The notes beneath the pieces were generated by a model. The model did no database searches and was not told the origin of the DNA. It saw only the letters and a list, made by a program, of their open reading frames with translations. This document shows positions 33,731 through 40,535 of a DNA stretch of 64,000 nucleotides, piece by piece. The first letter of the stretch is position 1. Every line of letters starts with the position of its first letter. The position numbers and the translations under genes are program-made. Source of the stretch: Hanstruepera marina (GTDB lineage Bacteria; Bacteroidota; Bacteroidia; Flavobacteriales; Flavobacteriaceae); NCBI RefSeq assembly GCF_019880635.1, contig NZ_JAINVX010000002.1:496001-560000 (forward strand), given 5' to 3'.

Positions 33731-34045
33731 ATGGAAACAAATAGCAATAAAGATATAGGTGAGTTATTAAAGAAATACGGATATGCTATGCCATTATCGG
33801 AAGAAGAAGTCATAGCTTTTGAAAATAAGTTTACTAAAGATTATGAGTTGCCAAGTGAGTGGTCATCCATTGATGATATCATTGAAAAAGACAACACTAA
33901 TCAAAATAGAGTAATCTCCTTAAATAATAATCATTTAGAAAATAATTCTGTTAAACCATTATCTATGGCTGCAAGAGAAGGAAAAGAGATTACGGATGAA
34001 ATAAGAAAAAGAATGAATAAGGACAAAAAGGATGCACAAAAATGA
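33731..34045 (+). CDS. Small acidic protein of the regulatory trio (possible anti-sigma or peptidase substrate)
   Basis: The ATG at 33731 lies 1 bp after the sigma-like stop codon and yields a 104-aa protein. It is charged and mostly helical, with phrases KYGYAMPLSEEEVIAFENKF and MAAREGKEITDEIRKRMNKDKK, and has no membrane segment. The pattern KYG[YF]xxP.SEEEVxxFE occurs in small proteins encoded next to ImmA/IrrE peptidases. It overlaps the peptidase gene by 14 bp, so the three products are made together. It may be the protein cleaved by the peptidase or a partner of the sigma-like factor; both are inferences. Confidence 0.65.
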   Translation: METNSNKDIGELLKKYGYAMPLSEEEVIAFENKFTKDYELPSEWSSIDDIIEKDNTNQNRVISLNNNHLENNSVKPLSMAAREGKEITDEIRKRMNKDKKDAQK

Positions 34046-34841
34046 TTTTCTCTCTAAATACGATGTAGTTAATTTAAATGATTTAGCCAGTGATATTTCA
34101 GATTTTTATTTCCCAGACAGCCAAATCGACCCTATAGTCATAGCTGAAAAAAAGCAAATCACTTATAGTTTTGGTAATTATTCAAATGCATTTGATGGAT
34201 TGTTAGAATGCGAGAATAACAAGTTTCACATTTACATTAATGTTGACAAATTAGAACACGCTTATTCTGAAAGGGCTCGATTTACTTTTGGACATGAGTT
34301 AGGCCACTACTTCATTGATGATCACCGAAATGCACTAGTTTCTGGGCTTTCCCCAAGTCACTGCTCCTTTACGGGTTTCAAAAGTAAAAATAGAGCCGAA
34401 AGACAGGCTGATTTTTTCGCATCATGTTTGTTAATGCCAGAAACAAGATTCCGTGGCTACTGTTTTAGAAAAAAGTTTGAGTTCAGAATAATTCAGGAAC
34501 TAGCTAAAAAATTTGGTACAAGTATTTCTGCTACTGCATTAAGATTCTGTTCAATTGGTTCTCACCCTATTATGGTTGTTTATGCATTTGATAACAAAAT
34601 CAAATGGTATTGGTCGTCAGATGATTTTCCATTTAAGTATTTAAAGTACGGTAAGGATAAGTTGCCCGAAGATACAGTAGCGGGGGAATATTTTAGTTTA
34701 GGAAGAAAATTTAGTAATACACAACAAGTATTTGCAATGGACTGGTTTAATGTTTGGAAAGATAGTCAAGCAAAAAGACCTTTTTATGAACACTGTTTAA
34801 TGAATGGAAAGCATACATTGAGTATTGTATGGGAAGATTAG
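34032..34841 (+). CDS. ImmA/IrrE-family zinc metallopeptidase
   Basis: This 269-aa protein has the HExxH motif in RFTFGHELGHYFIDDHR near residues 86-96, followed by a second helix with NRAERQADFFASCLLMPETRF, where the third ligand glutamate or aspartate lies. This is the full ImmA/IrrE signature. The C-terminal 110 residues form an accessory domain. In ImmA, IrrE and CBASS CapP, such peptidases cleave a repressor after a DNA-damage or infection signal and switch on neighbouring genes. Here the partner is a sigma-like protein rather than an XRE repressor. The gene is coupled to its upstream neighbour by overlap. Confidence 0.9.
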   Translation: MHKNDFLSKYDVVNLNDLASDISDFYFPDSQIDPIVIAEKKQITYSFGNYSNAFDGLLECENNKFHIYINVDKLEHAYSERARFTFGHELGHYFIDDHRNALVSGLSPSHCSFTGFKSKNRAERQADFFASCLLMPETRFRGYCFRKKFEFRIIQELAKKFGTSISATALRFCSIGSHPIMVVYAFDNKIKWYWSSDDFPFKYLKYGKDKLPEDTVAGEYFSLGRKFSNTQQVFAMDWFNVWKDSQAKRPFYEHCLMNGKHTLSIVWED

Positions 34842-35284
34842 TCCCCACAAACCAAAACCCAGTTTGTTGCAAAAACAAAAATCCTCTGTCTTTTGGTTTG
34901 TTCCGCTCGCCAATGCTCTTGTAGTTTTTGGCTGCCAACCTCACACAGCACATTACTTGTTTTGTTTAAAAGTACTATTTGTAAAAAATAGGTACAACAA
35001 AAAAGTAAAGAGCTGTTTCCAACACTCACACCAAAAACTACCCAAAGCTATGTTACATAATGCGCTGTTATAATAGCAGCCGCTACATCCACGCATCACC
35101 AAAGCTGTAGTTATAACGCCATTATGTAAAATATCCGCTTTCCCCGCGCTTTTTTCCCACTTTTCCCCGCCACCCATTTCAACGGTGTAGGTTACAGCAA
35201 TTATTAATGTTAGCCTTGTGTCTGCGGTAAATACCCCACTATTACCCCTTTGGGGGTTAGGGGGCATCCACCTCAACACCGCGC
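34842..35284. other. Non-coding stretch with nested inverted repeats, unlike its surroundings
   Basis: About 440 bp hold frames on both strands but none looks like a real protein. The sequence is visibly richer in C and G than the rest of the element. A nested structure is present: TTACATAATG (35053-35062) pairs with CATTATGTAA (35120-35129), GTTATAA (35067-35073) with TTATAAC (35111-35117), and CTACA (35083-35087) with TGTAG (35106-35110). Near the end, CCACCTCAACACCG (35268-35281) repeats 28844-28857. No known element type is matched with confidence. Confidence 0.5.
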
Positions 35285-35318
35285 ATAAAAAAAGAGCATT
35301 TTTTAGAAAATGCCCTTT
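35285..35318 (-). terminator. Intrinsic terminator of the right-end cassette
   Basis: Read on the minus strand, GCATTTT-CTAA-AAAATGC (35296-35313) is followed by TCTTTTTTT. The stem plus T-run ends leftward transcription from the small-membrane-protein operon 32 bp upstream. Confidence 0.75.
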
Positions 35319-35349
35319 ATTTATCTTTCCAACCGCTTTACATCAATAA

Positions 35350-35538
35350 TCACTTCCACCTACGACACTTTGCCCCGAGAAAAGTGATTAGTTTTTTAAG
35401 CAGTAGGGAAATAAAGAAACTCACGATAGCACCAACAACAGCCAAAACAATTGTGGTAATTAAATCCTCAACACCAATATTAACGATTGATGAAAAGAAA
35501 GTACCACCAATAATGGCAGATTTGGTATTATAATCCAT
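35350..35538 (-). CDS. Small membrane protein, holin-like
   Basis: The ATG at 35538 gives a 62-aa protein (MDYNTKSAIIGGTFFSS...) with two hydrophobic segments at about 8-22 and 27-50 and a basic C-terminus ending CRRWK. The longer frame from 35577 adds 13 residues. The size, two membrane segments and basic tail are holin-like, but small transporters and toxins can look the same. It overlaps the preceding gene by 11 bp. It is the last gene of a tight minus-strand cassette starting at 36928. Confidence 0.6.
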   Translation of the reverse strand: MDYNTKSAIIGGTFFSSIVNIGVEDLITTIVLAVVGAIVSFFISLLLKKLITFLGAKCRRWK

Positions 35539-35770
35539 CGTCAACCTCATCAGTTTCTGTGTTTTCGTCATCTGCAACTACTGCTTGGCTTACTGCAGTG
35601 GCCACAGTTCCAGCAACGGTCATATAAGTGGCAATAGTTATTACTATGGCAGGCATTGCGATTGGAGCTGCAATGATAGCACCACCTGCAGTAGCTAACG
35701 CAATACCTATATTGCGTAAAGTTTTAAAGAATTTTGGAGTAGGTTTTTTATAACGTTCTACAATGTTCAT
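35528..35770 (-). CDS. Small membrane protein rich in Ala
   Basis: This 80-aa protein has a basic N-terminus (MNIVERYKKPTPKFFKTLRN), two membrane segments rich in Ala, Ile and Val (about 21-40 and 44-64) and an acidic tail (DDENTETDEVDDG). It overlaps the DUF5675 gene by 23 bp and the next gene by 11 bp. The charge asymmetry and position suit a pairing with the holin-like protein. I do not know a named family. Confidence 0.6.
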   Translation of the reverse strand: MNIVERYKKPTPKFFKTLRNIGIALATAGGAIIAAPIAMPAIVITIATYMTVAGTVATAVSQAVVADDENTETDEVDDGL

Positions 35771-36170
35771 AATTCTGTGATTTAATAGTTAATAAAATGT
35801 GTTCTTTTCGGTCTTTAGCTTGATACACCAAAGACAACAGTTTTTGCATAGCATTTTTAGAGTAAATACCCTTTCCTATACCACTCAAATAAGTTACTGG
35901 AGCAATACACCCTTGAAGCTCTTTTAAGGCATCATTCGCTGGGTGAAACAGAATAAAGCTTCTACCTTTTACAACCTTCAAAATCAAATGATGCTTAAAC
36001 CGCTTGGAAAAACGTGGTTCAACTTCATAAACACCTTCAGGAATACAGGAAATGTTTCGCTTGTTATTGTTCCAGGGCAATTCAATGGTATGACAAAGGA
36101 ATTTGTTAGAATTAAAGAGAGCACCATTGGTGCCCTCTTCAAAATAGGCTCTATGCAGCACTAATTCCAT
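35748..36170 (-). CDS. DUF5675-family protein
   Basis: This 140-aa protein is typical of DUF5675. It opens MELVLHRAYFEEGTNGALF, has NKFLCHTIELPWNNNKRNISCIPEGVYEV, a central HPANDALKELQGCIAPVT and the ending LLTIKS. The H-x-x-N...GCI motif recalls the active site of L,D-transpeptidase-like folds, and the family is common in phages and integrated elements of Bacteroidota near small membrane proteins. Activity is not established. It starts 2 bp after the virion-like protein's stop codon, and overlaps the following membrane gene. Confidence 0.85.
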   Translation of the reverse strand: MELVLHRAYFEEGTNGALFNSNKFLCHTIELPWNNNKRNISCIPEGVYEVEPRFSKRFKHHLILKVVKGRSFILFHPANDALKELQGCIAPVTYLSGIGKGIYSKNAMQKLLSLVYQAKDRKEHILLTIKSQNYEHCRTL

Positions 36171-36172
36171 AC

Positions 36173-36928
36173 TTACGGAGTATCTACAATAACAACTGCC
36201 AAAGCGTTGTAAGCACCGTTCTTAAGCTCGTACATTTGTCCGTTTACCTCTTGGTAAAACTCAATTCCCAACACCTGAACAACAGGCAAAGTTGAGTTAG
36301 CAGTCAAAGAAGCTGTTAAGGCAATAGCGGCAGTATCAGCAGCTGTATATGGAAGAATGGCAGTTTCATCACTCTCAAAAACTGAAGCCTCATTTGCAAA
36401 ATCCAATTCCGCAGCACCCATAACCACTTTAAAATGTGTTGTTCCAGTAGGAGCAGCAATTCTCAAAGTAGGAGAGAATGGATCCAAGTTCAAAGTAGCA
36501 TCACCTATTACACGGTCAAAGGCTTTTGTAAATGGAGCAAAAAGCGTTGTACCTAACTTCCCATTCAAATTGAATTCAAAGTTATCTAACAAGCTTAAAT
36601 CACCATCCTGTAAGGTTCTCAAACCTCTTTCGTTGGTTGTGTCTGTTTTGGTAACAGCAACCAAAGTTTTAGTCAATCGAGACACTACACGCTTATCCTT
36701 TGCATTTTGTAAAAGAATTCGAATCGCATTTCTCAAAAGCTTACCACCTTTACCAGCACGTCCAAATTCAGACCCATTTTCACGCGTTCTCTGAAACGCT
36801 GGGTCGTTCGCAATACGATTGCCATCCACACCACCTTTTTCGCGTGCTAAATGACCATCAGTCGTTTTGTAAAAGGAAATACCACCGATAGTTCCTTTCA
36901 GTTTAATAATTCCAGTTTGTTTTGCCAT
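36173..36928 (-). CDS. Cytoplasmic protein of unknown function, mobile-element associated
   Basis: This 251-aa protein has no signal or membrane segment. Residues 1-90 contain the phrase GIIKLKGTIGGISFYKTTDG, then HLAREKGGVDG, then FQRTRENGSEFGRAGKGGKLLRNAIR. I know this pattern from Bacteroidota proteins found beside DUF5675 genes. The middle and C-terminus are beta-rich with Ala- and Thr-rich strands (FKVVMGAAELDF, TAADTAAIALTASLTA), like a structural or Ig-like protein. It is the first gene of the cassette. A virion-like or particle-forming role is possible but not shown. Confidence 0.7.
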   Translation of the reverse strand: MAKQTGIIKLKGTIGGISFYKTTDGHLAREKGGVDGNRIANDPAFQRTRENGSEFGRAGKGGKLLRNAIRILLQNAKDKRVVSRLTKTLVAVTKTDTTNERGLRTLQDGDLSLLDNFEFNLNGKLGTTLFAPFTKAFDRVIGDATLNLDPFSPTLRIAAPTGTTHFKVVMGAAELDFANEASVFESDETAILPYTAADTAAIALTASLTANSTLPVVQVLGIEFYQEVNGQMYELKNGAYNALAVVIVDTP

Positions 36929-36977
36929 AATAATTCGTTTTTTGATTTAATAGGTCAAAACAATTACATTTATAGCA

Positions 36978-37081
36978 CGTTGTTAAAAAAGTAATTCCGT
37001 TTTCGGTCATCCATTCCGATACAACCAAAAACGTCATTAAAATGTTGAAAACCCATTCGGGTTTGCAACATTTTAACAACG
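36978..37081. repeat. Nested inverted repeats in a divergent regulatory region
   Basis: CGTTGTTAAAA (36978-36988) is complementary to TTTTAACAACG (37071-37081). Inside it, TTAAAATGTTG-A-AAACCC-ATTC-GGGTTT-G-CAACATTTTAA (37037-37076) is a near-perfect hairpin with one mismatch. The region lies between the leftward cassette (start 36928) and a rightward small HTH gene (37160). Three TAGATAAAGTA-like units follow at about 37125-37157. Confidence 0.55.
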
Positions 37082-37159
37082 CATCATCACCATAATCATA
37101 AATCAGTGATATATGGATGATGTATGGATAAAGCGTAGATAAAGTATAGATAGAGTACT

Positions 37160-37357
37160 ATGGTCCCAAATAGAAGATTATGTATATATCCAAAAGACGT
37201 TCAGCTAATTACTGGCAGAAGTGAACGCTATGGACGAAAATTGCTCCAGGACATAAGAAATTACTTTGATAAGGAACCTCATCAATTTGTAACTATCAAG
37301 GAGTTTTCAGAGTATTCTGGGATAGAAATTGAAGAGTTTATTCAGTATATCAAATAG
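37160..37357 (+). CDS. Small HTH-like protein at the right end
   Basis: This 65-aa protein reads MVPNRRLCIYPKDVQLITGR then SERYGRKLLQDIRNYFDKEPHQFVTIKEF and ends in EFIQYIK. The phrase KDVQLITGRSERYGRKLLQDIR is a helix-turn-helix-like motif that I know from small conserved proteins in Flavobacteriaceae mobile elements. It may bind DNA near attR. It is preceded by short direct repeats (TAGATAAAGTA-type) and stands alone on the plus strand before the right attachment region. Confidence 0.75.
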   Translation: MVPNRRLCIYPKDVQLITGRSERYGRKLLQDIRNYFDKEPHQFVTIKEFSEYSGIEIEEFIQYIK

Positions 37358-37401
37358 TTATAAATTACTTTTAATCCTCATAAAATTTGTGTAAATTTAG
37401 G

Positions 37402-37432
37402 TTGTATTGTTTAGTTGAGGTCATTATATTTG
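37402..37432 (+). promoter_or_regulatory. Outward-facing promoter near the right end
   Basis: TTG (37402-37404), 20 bp, then a perfect TATATTTG (37425-37432). No gene follows before attR. In the circular form of the element this promoter would face across attP toward the integrase gene. Confidence 0.6.
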
Positions 37433-37480
37433 CACCGCTCAAGTATAAACTAATACAAAGCGAAAGTTCTTATCAATAAA

Positions 37481-37498
37481 GTTACCTAATCGGTTACC
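37481..37498 (+). promoter_or_regulatory. Candidate arm-type site, right end
   Basis: GTTACCTAATCGGTTACC matches GTGACCTATTCGGTTACC at 4023-4040 in 16 of 18 positions, same orientation, 59 bp from the attR core. Confidence 0.5.
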
Positions 37499-37556
37499 TC
37501 GTAATTTGATGAATGTTTAACTTATTGATTATTAAAGATAAATGGGAAGCAGTTAT

Positions 37557-37574
37557 AATCCTGCCACCCCGACT
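37557..37574 (+). repeat. attR core (18-bp direct repeat)
   Basis: This is an exact copy of 3903-3920 (tRNA-Pro 3' end plus CT). Only the 3' part of the tRNA is present here, with no D or anticodon arm upstream. Confidence 0.9.
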
Positions 37575-37577
37575 TTT

Positions 37578-37604
37578 AAAGCTCAACATATGTTGAGCTT
37601 TTTT
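37578..37604 (+). terminator. Original tRNA-Pro terminator, displaced by the element
   Basis: AAAGCTCAAC-ATAT-GTTGAGCTTT followed by TTT is a perfect intrinsic terminator. It starts 4 bp after attR, so before insertion it would have ended the tRNA-Pro transcript. Confidence 0.85.
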
Positions 37605-37724
37605 ATTTCCATAAATATTTCCAGTAAGTGTTAAGGTTTCCTTAATGTTTCAGGATTATTCCAATTATATTCAGCTAACCGTATTATAAACTTTAGCTTT
37701 GCTTCAAATTTTAATATTATAATT

Positions 37725-38153
37725 ATGAGTCACGTAAAAGAAAATGACACAGTAAAAGTTCATTACACAGGAAAATTAAGTAGTGGTCAAATTTTTGACA
37801 GTTCAGTAGATAAAGAACCACTAGAGTTTACTCTTGGAAAAGGCATGTTGATCCCTGGTTTTGAGAAAGCTGTATTAGATATGAAGGTAAACGATAAAAA
37901 AACTGTAGTGGTTTCTAAAGATGAGGCCTATGGTGACGTTCATAAAGAATTGTTCCACGAAGTTAAAAAAGACCAATTGCCACAGGACGTTCAGCCTGAA
38001 GTAGGTATGGGATTGTCATCTAGAGGTCAGGATGGAACAGAGCATAAGTTTCGAATTGCTGCCGTAAATGAAGATCATATTATCGTTGATGGCAACCACC
38101 CTTTAGCGGGTCAAGATTTGACTTTTGAATTGGAGCTATTGGAAATAAAATAG
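37725..38153 (+). CDS. slyD: FKBP-type peptidyl-prolyl isomerase, SlyD-like
   Basis: This 142-aa cytoplasmic protein has the FKBP motif VKVHYTGKLSSGQIFDSS at the start, then EFTLGKGMLIPGFEKAVLDMKVNDKKTV, and an insert-in-flap domain with DEAYGDVHKELFHEVKKDQLP, the hallmark of SlyD. The C-terminal HPLAGQDLTFELELLEI is canonical. SlyD combines prolyl isomerase and chaperone activity. The metal-binding His-rich tail of E. coli SlyD is absent. A TAGCTTTG element (37694-37701) is a possible -7 box, and a terminator follows at 38173. It is the first backbone gene after attR. Confidence 0.95.
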   Translation: MSHVKENDTVKVHYTGKLSSGQIFDSSVDKEPLEFTLGKGMLIPGFEKAVLDMKVNDKKTVVVSKDEAYGDVHKELFHEVKKDQLPQDVQPEVGMGLSSRGQDGTEHKFRIAAVNEDHIIVDGNHPLAGQDLTFELELLEIK

Positions 38154-38172
38154 TTTTGGTATATATCTGAAA

Positions 38173-38203
38173 AAAAAAGCTTGGGTTTTCCAAGCTTTTT
38201 TTG
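38173..38203. terminator. Intrinsic terminator after slyD
   Basis: AAAAAAGCTTGG-GTTTT-CCAAGCTTTTTTT is a perfect stem with T-runs on both strands, 20 bp after the slyD stop. Confidence 0.85.
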
Positions 38204-38381
38204 TTAAAGAACTTTTAAAAGCACCCTTGGTTAAATAAATTTTAATTATACTATATTAGTGAATAATAATAACGCACGAAGGTTTTTTGTATTACATTTA
38301 TTAACTTCTTAAAACAAAAAAGAGATGAGTGCTTAATTCACTTCAAATAGTTTATTAACATAAAATCTTTAAATTAATATT

Positions 38382-38711
38382 ATGGGAAAAGAGAGCAGTA
38401 CATTATTAGGAATATTGGCAGGAACCGCAATAGGAGCAACTTTAGGAATTTTATTTGCTCCGGATAAAGGTTCTGTAACACGTCAAAAAATAGCAGATGA
38501 GGCCGCAGCAGCTCGCGATAAAGTGTCTGAAACGGCTCATAATGTACGTGATAAGGTTGCCGAGAATGTAGCGACTAAAAAAGAAACGTTAGATGAACAA
38601 ATAGAGTCTCTTGTTTCTGATGTGAGTCATAAAGCAGACGATGTTATTTCAGCACTTGAAAAGAAATTGGCAGAATTAAAAGCTAAAAACAAACAGTATC
38701 AAAAAAAATAA
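38382..38711 (+). CDS. YtxH-domain protein
   Basis: This 109-aa protein has one N-terminal glycine-rich hydrophobic segment (LLGILAGTAIGATLGILFAP, about residues 7-27) and a long amphipathic helix full of Ala, Lys and Glu (AAAARDKVSETAHNVRDKVAENVATKKETLDEQIE), the YtxH plan. Such proteins are often induced by general stress. It forms a three-gene operon with the next two small genes, separated by 6 and 2 bp. Confidence 0.88.
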   Translation: MGKESSTLLGILAGTAIGATLGILFAPDKGSVTRQKIADEAAAARDKVSETAHNVRDKVAENVATKKETLDEQIESLVSDVSHKADDVISALEKKLAELKAKNKQYQKK

Positions 38712-38717
38712 TCCCTA

Positions 38718-39068
38718 ATGAAATTTTTTGAATCTATTAATGAAACATCTGGCAAGATGACAGATGCAGGAGAGGCCTATATAAAAAAGTCTCAAGAATA
38801 TTTTAAGCTAAAAGTATTTCAGCAGATTAGTGTTTCCATTACTTTTGTTATCAAAGCATTAGTGATAGGAAGTTTGTTATTGATTGGATTGTTTTTCGCA
38901 GCCTTTGCTCTCGCATTAGCAATTGGTGAATGGTTGGACAATCTAGCTTTAGGTTACTTAATACTTGGAGCGGTTTTTATATTGGGCTGCATTTTGGTGT
39001 ATTACCAAAGACACTTGATAGAACGTAAGGTGATTAAGAGCCTTTCGTCTAAATTTTTTAATTCTTAA
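38718..39068 (+). CDS. Phage-holin-superfamily-like inner-membrane protein
   Basis: This 116-aa protein has a helical N-terminus (KMTDAGEAYIKKSQEYFKLKVFQQ) and two transmembrane helices at about 40-65 and 72-96, ending in a basic tail. This is the putative actinobacterial-holin-X/holin superfamily III plan. It is a chromosomal gene family of Bacteroidota that usually follows YtxH genes, as here, and is probably an envelope-stress protein rather than a lysis protein. Confidence 0.8.
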   Translation: MKFFESINETSGKMTDAGEAYIKKSQEYFKLKVFQQISVSITFVIKALVIGSLLLIGLFFAAFALALAIGEWLDNLALGYLILGAVFILGCILVYYQRHLIERKVIKSLSSKFFNS

Positions 39069-39070
39069 TA

Positions 39071-39271
39071 ATGAAACAATACGAGTCATTTAAAGATATT
39101 GAAAAAGATTTAAAGCGTTTGGATCTTGAGCGAAATATTGCTTTGGAAGAAATGAAATTGGTTAAAAGTGAATTCCAAGATAGTTTAAAGCCGATTAATT
39201 GGGTGAGCACTATTTTTAGTGTTTTGGGCAAGTATGGTTTTTATGCCCTTATAAAACGATTTCTGAAATAG
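39071..39271 (+). CDS. DUF6327-like small protein
   Basis: This 66-aa protein reads MKQYESFKDIEKDLKRLDLE, then a helix with KLVKSEFQDSLKP, and ends with one short hydrophobic segment (VSTIFSVLGKYGFYALI). The family commonly closes the YtxH/holin-like operon in flavobacteria. Function is unknown. Confidence 0.78.
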   Translation: MKQYESFKDIEKDLKRLDLERNIALEEMKLVKSEFQDSLKPINWVSTIFSVLGKYGFYALIKRFLK

Positions 39272-39409
39272 GTTAATGTATTTTTTGCTCATTTCTTTGG
39301 AAATAAACTACTATTATATTTTCCAATAGTTACATAATAACTTTTAATAAGTTTCGTGAAAGTTTTTTGACAAAAACTCTACTTTTGTCGTATAAAATGT
39401 AATCATATT

Positions 39410-40390
39410 ATGTCAGATACAATTGAAAAAGTAAAATGCCTTATAATAGGTTCTGGTCCAGCAGGATACACTGCGGCAATTTATGCGGCTAGAGCAAACA
39501 TGAATCCAGTATTATATCAAGGGAGTCAACCTGGAGGTCAATTAACAACTACAAACGAAGTCGAAAATTTCCCAGGTTACCCTAATGGAATTACGGGTCC
39601 TGAAATGATGATTGAACTACAGAAACAAGCCGAACGTTTCGATACAGATGTACGCGATGGTTGGATTACTAAAGTAGACTTTTCAGGCGATGTTCATAAA
39701 GTATGGGTTAACGATACCAAAGAAATACATTGTGATACCGTTATTATCTCAACGGGAGCTTCAGCTAAATATCTAGGTTTGGATTCAGAACAAAAGTACT
39801 TAAAGCTAGGCGGAGGTGTTTCTGCTTGTGCCGTTTGTGATGGCTTTTTCTACAGAAATCAAGAAGTGGTTATAGTTGGAGCTGGCGATAGTGCTTGTGA
39901 AGAAGCCCACTATTTATCTAAATTATGTAAAAAAGTTACCATGCTTGTACGTCGTGATGAATTTAGAGCCTCAAAAATAATGGCAGAACGTGTTAAGAAC
40001 ACTGAAAACATAGAAATTCTTTTCAATACTGAAACCGATGAGGTTTTAGGTGATGGCCAAGTAGTAACAGGTGTTCGTGTATTTAACAACCAAACCAATG
40101 AAAAGCATGAAATTCCAGCAACCGGATTTTTTGTAGCTATTGGTCATAAGCCTAATACAGATATTTTTAGGGACTTTTTAGATTTAGATGAAACTGGCTA
40201 CATCATTAACGTACCGGGGACTTCTAAAACGAATATAGAAGGTGTGTTTGTATCTGGAGATGCTGCAGACCATGTATATAGACAAGCTGTAACTGCAGCA
40301 GGAACAGGTTGTATGGCAGCTTTAGATGCTGAACGTTGGTTGGCAGCAAAAGATGCTTCGTTTGAAGTAAGTACGTCTACATATAATTAA
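39410..40390 (+). CDS. trxB: Thioredoxin-disulfide reductase
   Basis: This 326-aa flavoenzyme transfers electrons from NADPH through FAD to thioredoxin. The FAD-binding motif is GSGPAGYTAAIYAARA near residues 14-29. The redox-active cysteines are in ACAVCDGFFYRNQEV (about 145). The NADPH-binding motif is GAGDSACEEAHYLSK, and VSGDAADHVYRQAVTAAGTGCMAALDAERWL closes the protein. Length and order match bacterial TrxB. A TACTTTTG element (39380-39387) suits a promoter 23 bp before the start, and a strong terminator follows at 40416. Confidence 0.97.
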   Translation: MSDTIEKVKCLIIGSGPAGYTAAIYAARANMNPVLYQGSQPGGQLTTTNEVENFPGYPNGITGPEMMIELQKQAERFDTDVRDGWITKVDFSGDVHKVWVNDTKEIHCDTVIISTGASAKYLGLDSEQKYLKLGGGVSACAVCDGFFYRNQEVVIVGAGDSACEEAHYLSKLCKKVTMLVRRDEFRASKIMAERVKNTENIEILFNTETDEVLGDGQVVTGVRVFNNQTNEKHEIPATGFFVAIGHKPNTDIFRDFLDLDETGYIINVPGTSKTNIEGVFVSGDAADHVYRQAVTAAGTGCMAALDAERWLAAKDASFEVSTSTYN

Positions 40391-40415
40391 ATAGTTTAAT
40401 CAATATTTATAATTT

Positions 40416-40443
40416 AAAATCCGGGTCCTCCCGGATTTTTTTG
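40416..40443 (+). terminator. Intrinsic terminator after trxB
   Basis: AAAATCCGGG-TCCT-CCCGGATTTTT with continuing T-rich sequence, 26 bp after the trxB stop. Confidence 0.9.
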
Positions 40444-40465
40444 TTTTTAAAGTTAATTGGCTTTT

Positions 40466-40481
40466 CATGATATAAATCATG
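40466..40481. promoter_or_regulatory. FNR/CRP-like palindrome upstream of the YceI operon
   Basis: CATGAT-ATAA-ATCATG is a perfect 16-bp palindrome resembling TTGAT-N4-ATCAA. A GAAATTTG element (40503-40510) would place transcription start near 40516, so the palindrome centre is at about -42, the usual spot for a class II activator of the Crp/Fnr family. Confidence 0.45.
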
Positions 40482-40535
40482 TTTTAGGTTTCTTATAACC
40501 CCGAAATTTGTACTGTAAAATTAAACTATAGAGGT

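Larger units (their letters stand above)
3903..37574. mobile_element. 33.65-kb integrative element inserted in tRNA-Pro
   Basis: An exact 18-bp direct repeat (3903-3920 and 37557-37574) bounds the region, and a tyrosine recombinase is the first gene inside the left end. The content differs from the flanking core genes: RteC, excisionase-like HTH, DnaD/RepA-like and DnaC-like proteins, exported cargo, Fic, a Pycsar-like operon and a small-membrane-protein cassette. No relaxase, coupling protein, type IV secretion gene, portal, terminase or capsid gene is recognisable. It is therefore not an obviously complete ICE or prophage. It is best described as a genomic island or a mobilisable or satellite-like element that may depend on a helper. 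Confidence 0.88.

Noticed and set aside
35053-35129. Integron attC site
   Set aside because: The inverted arms do not match the GTTRRRY/RYYYAAC core boxes and no integron integrase or cassette array is nearby.
34953-35279. 108-aa frame on the minus strand and other frames in the same gap
   Set aside because: The frames overlap on both strands, their composition is unlike real proteins here, and they run through the inverted repeats.
3903-37574. Calling the element a prophage
   Set aside because: No terminase, portal, capsid, tail or large lysis region is recognisable; the holin-like and DUF5675 genes alone are not enough.
3903-37574. Calling the element a complete ICE
   Set aside because: No relaxase, coupling protein or Tra genes were found despite the RteC and IntDOT-like integrase.
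38718-39068. Holin-like gene as part of a phage
   Set aside because: It lies in the conserved chromosomal YtxH operon outside the att repeats.
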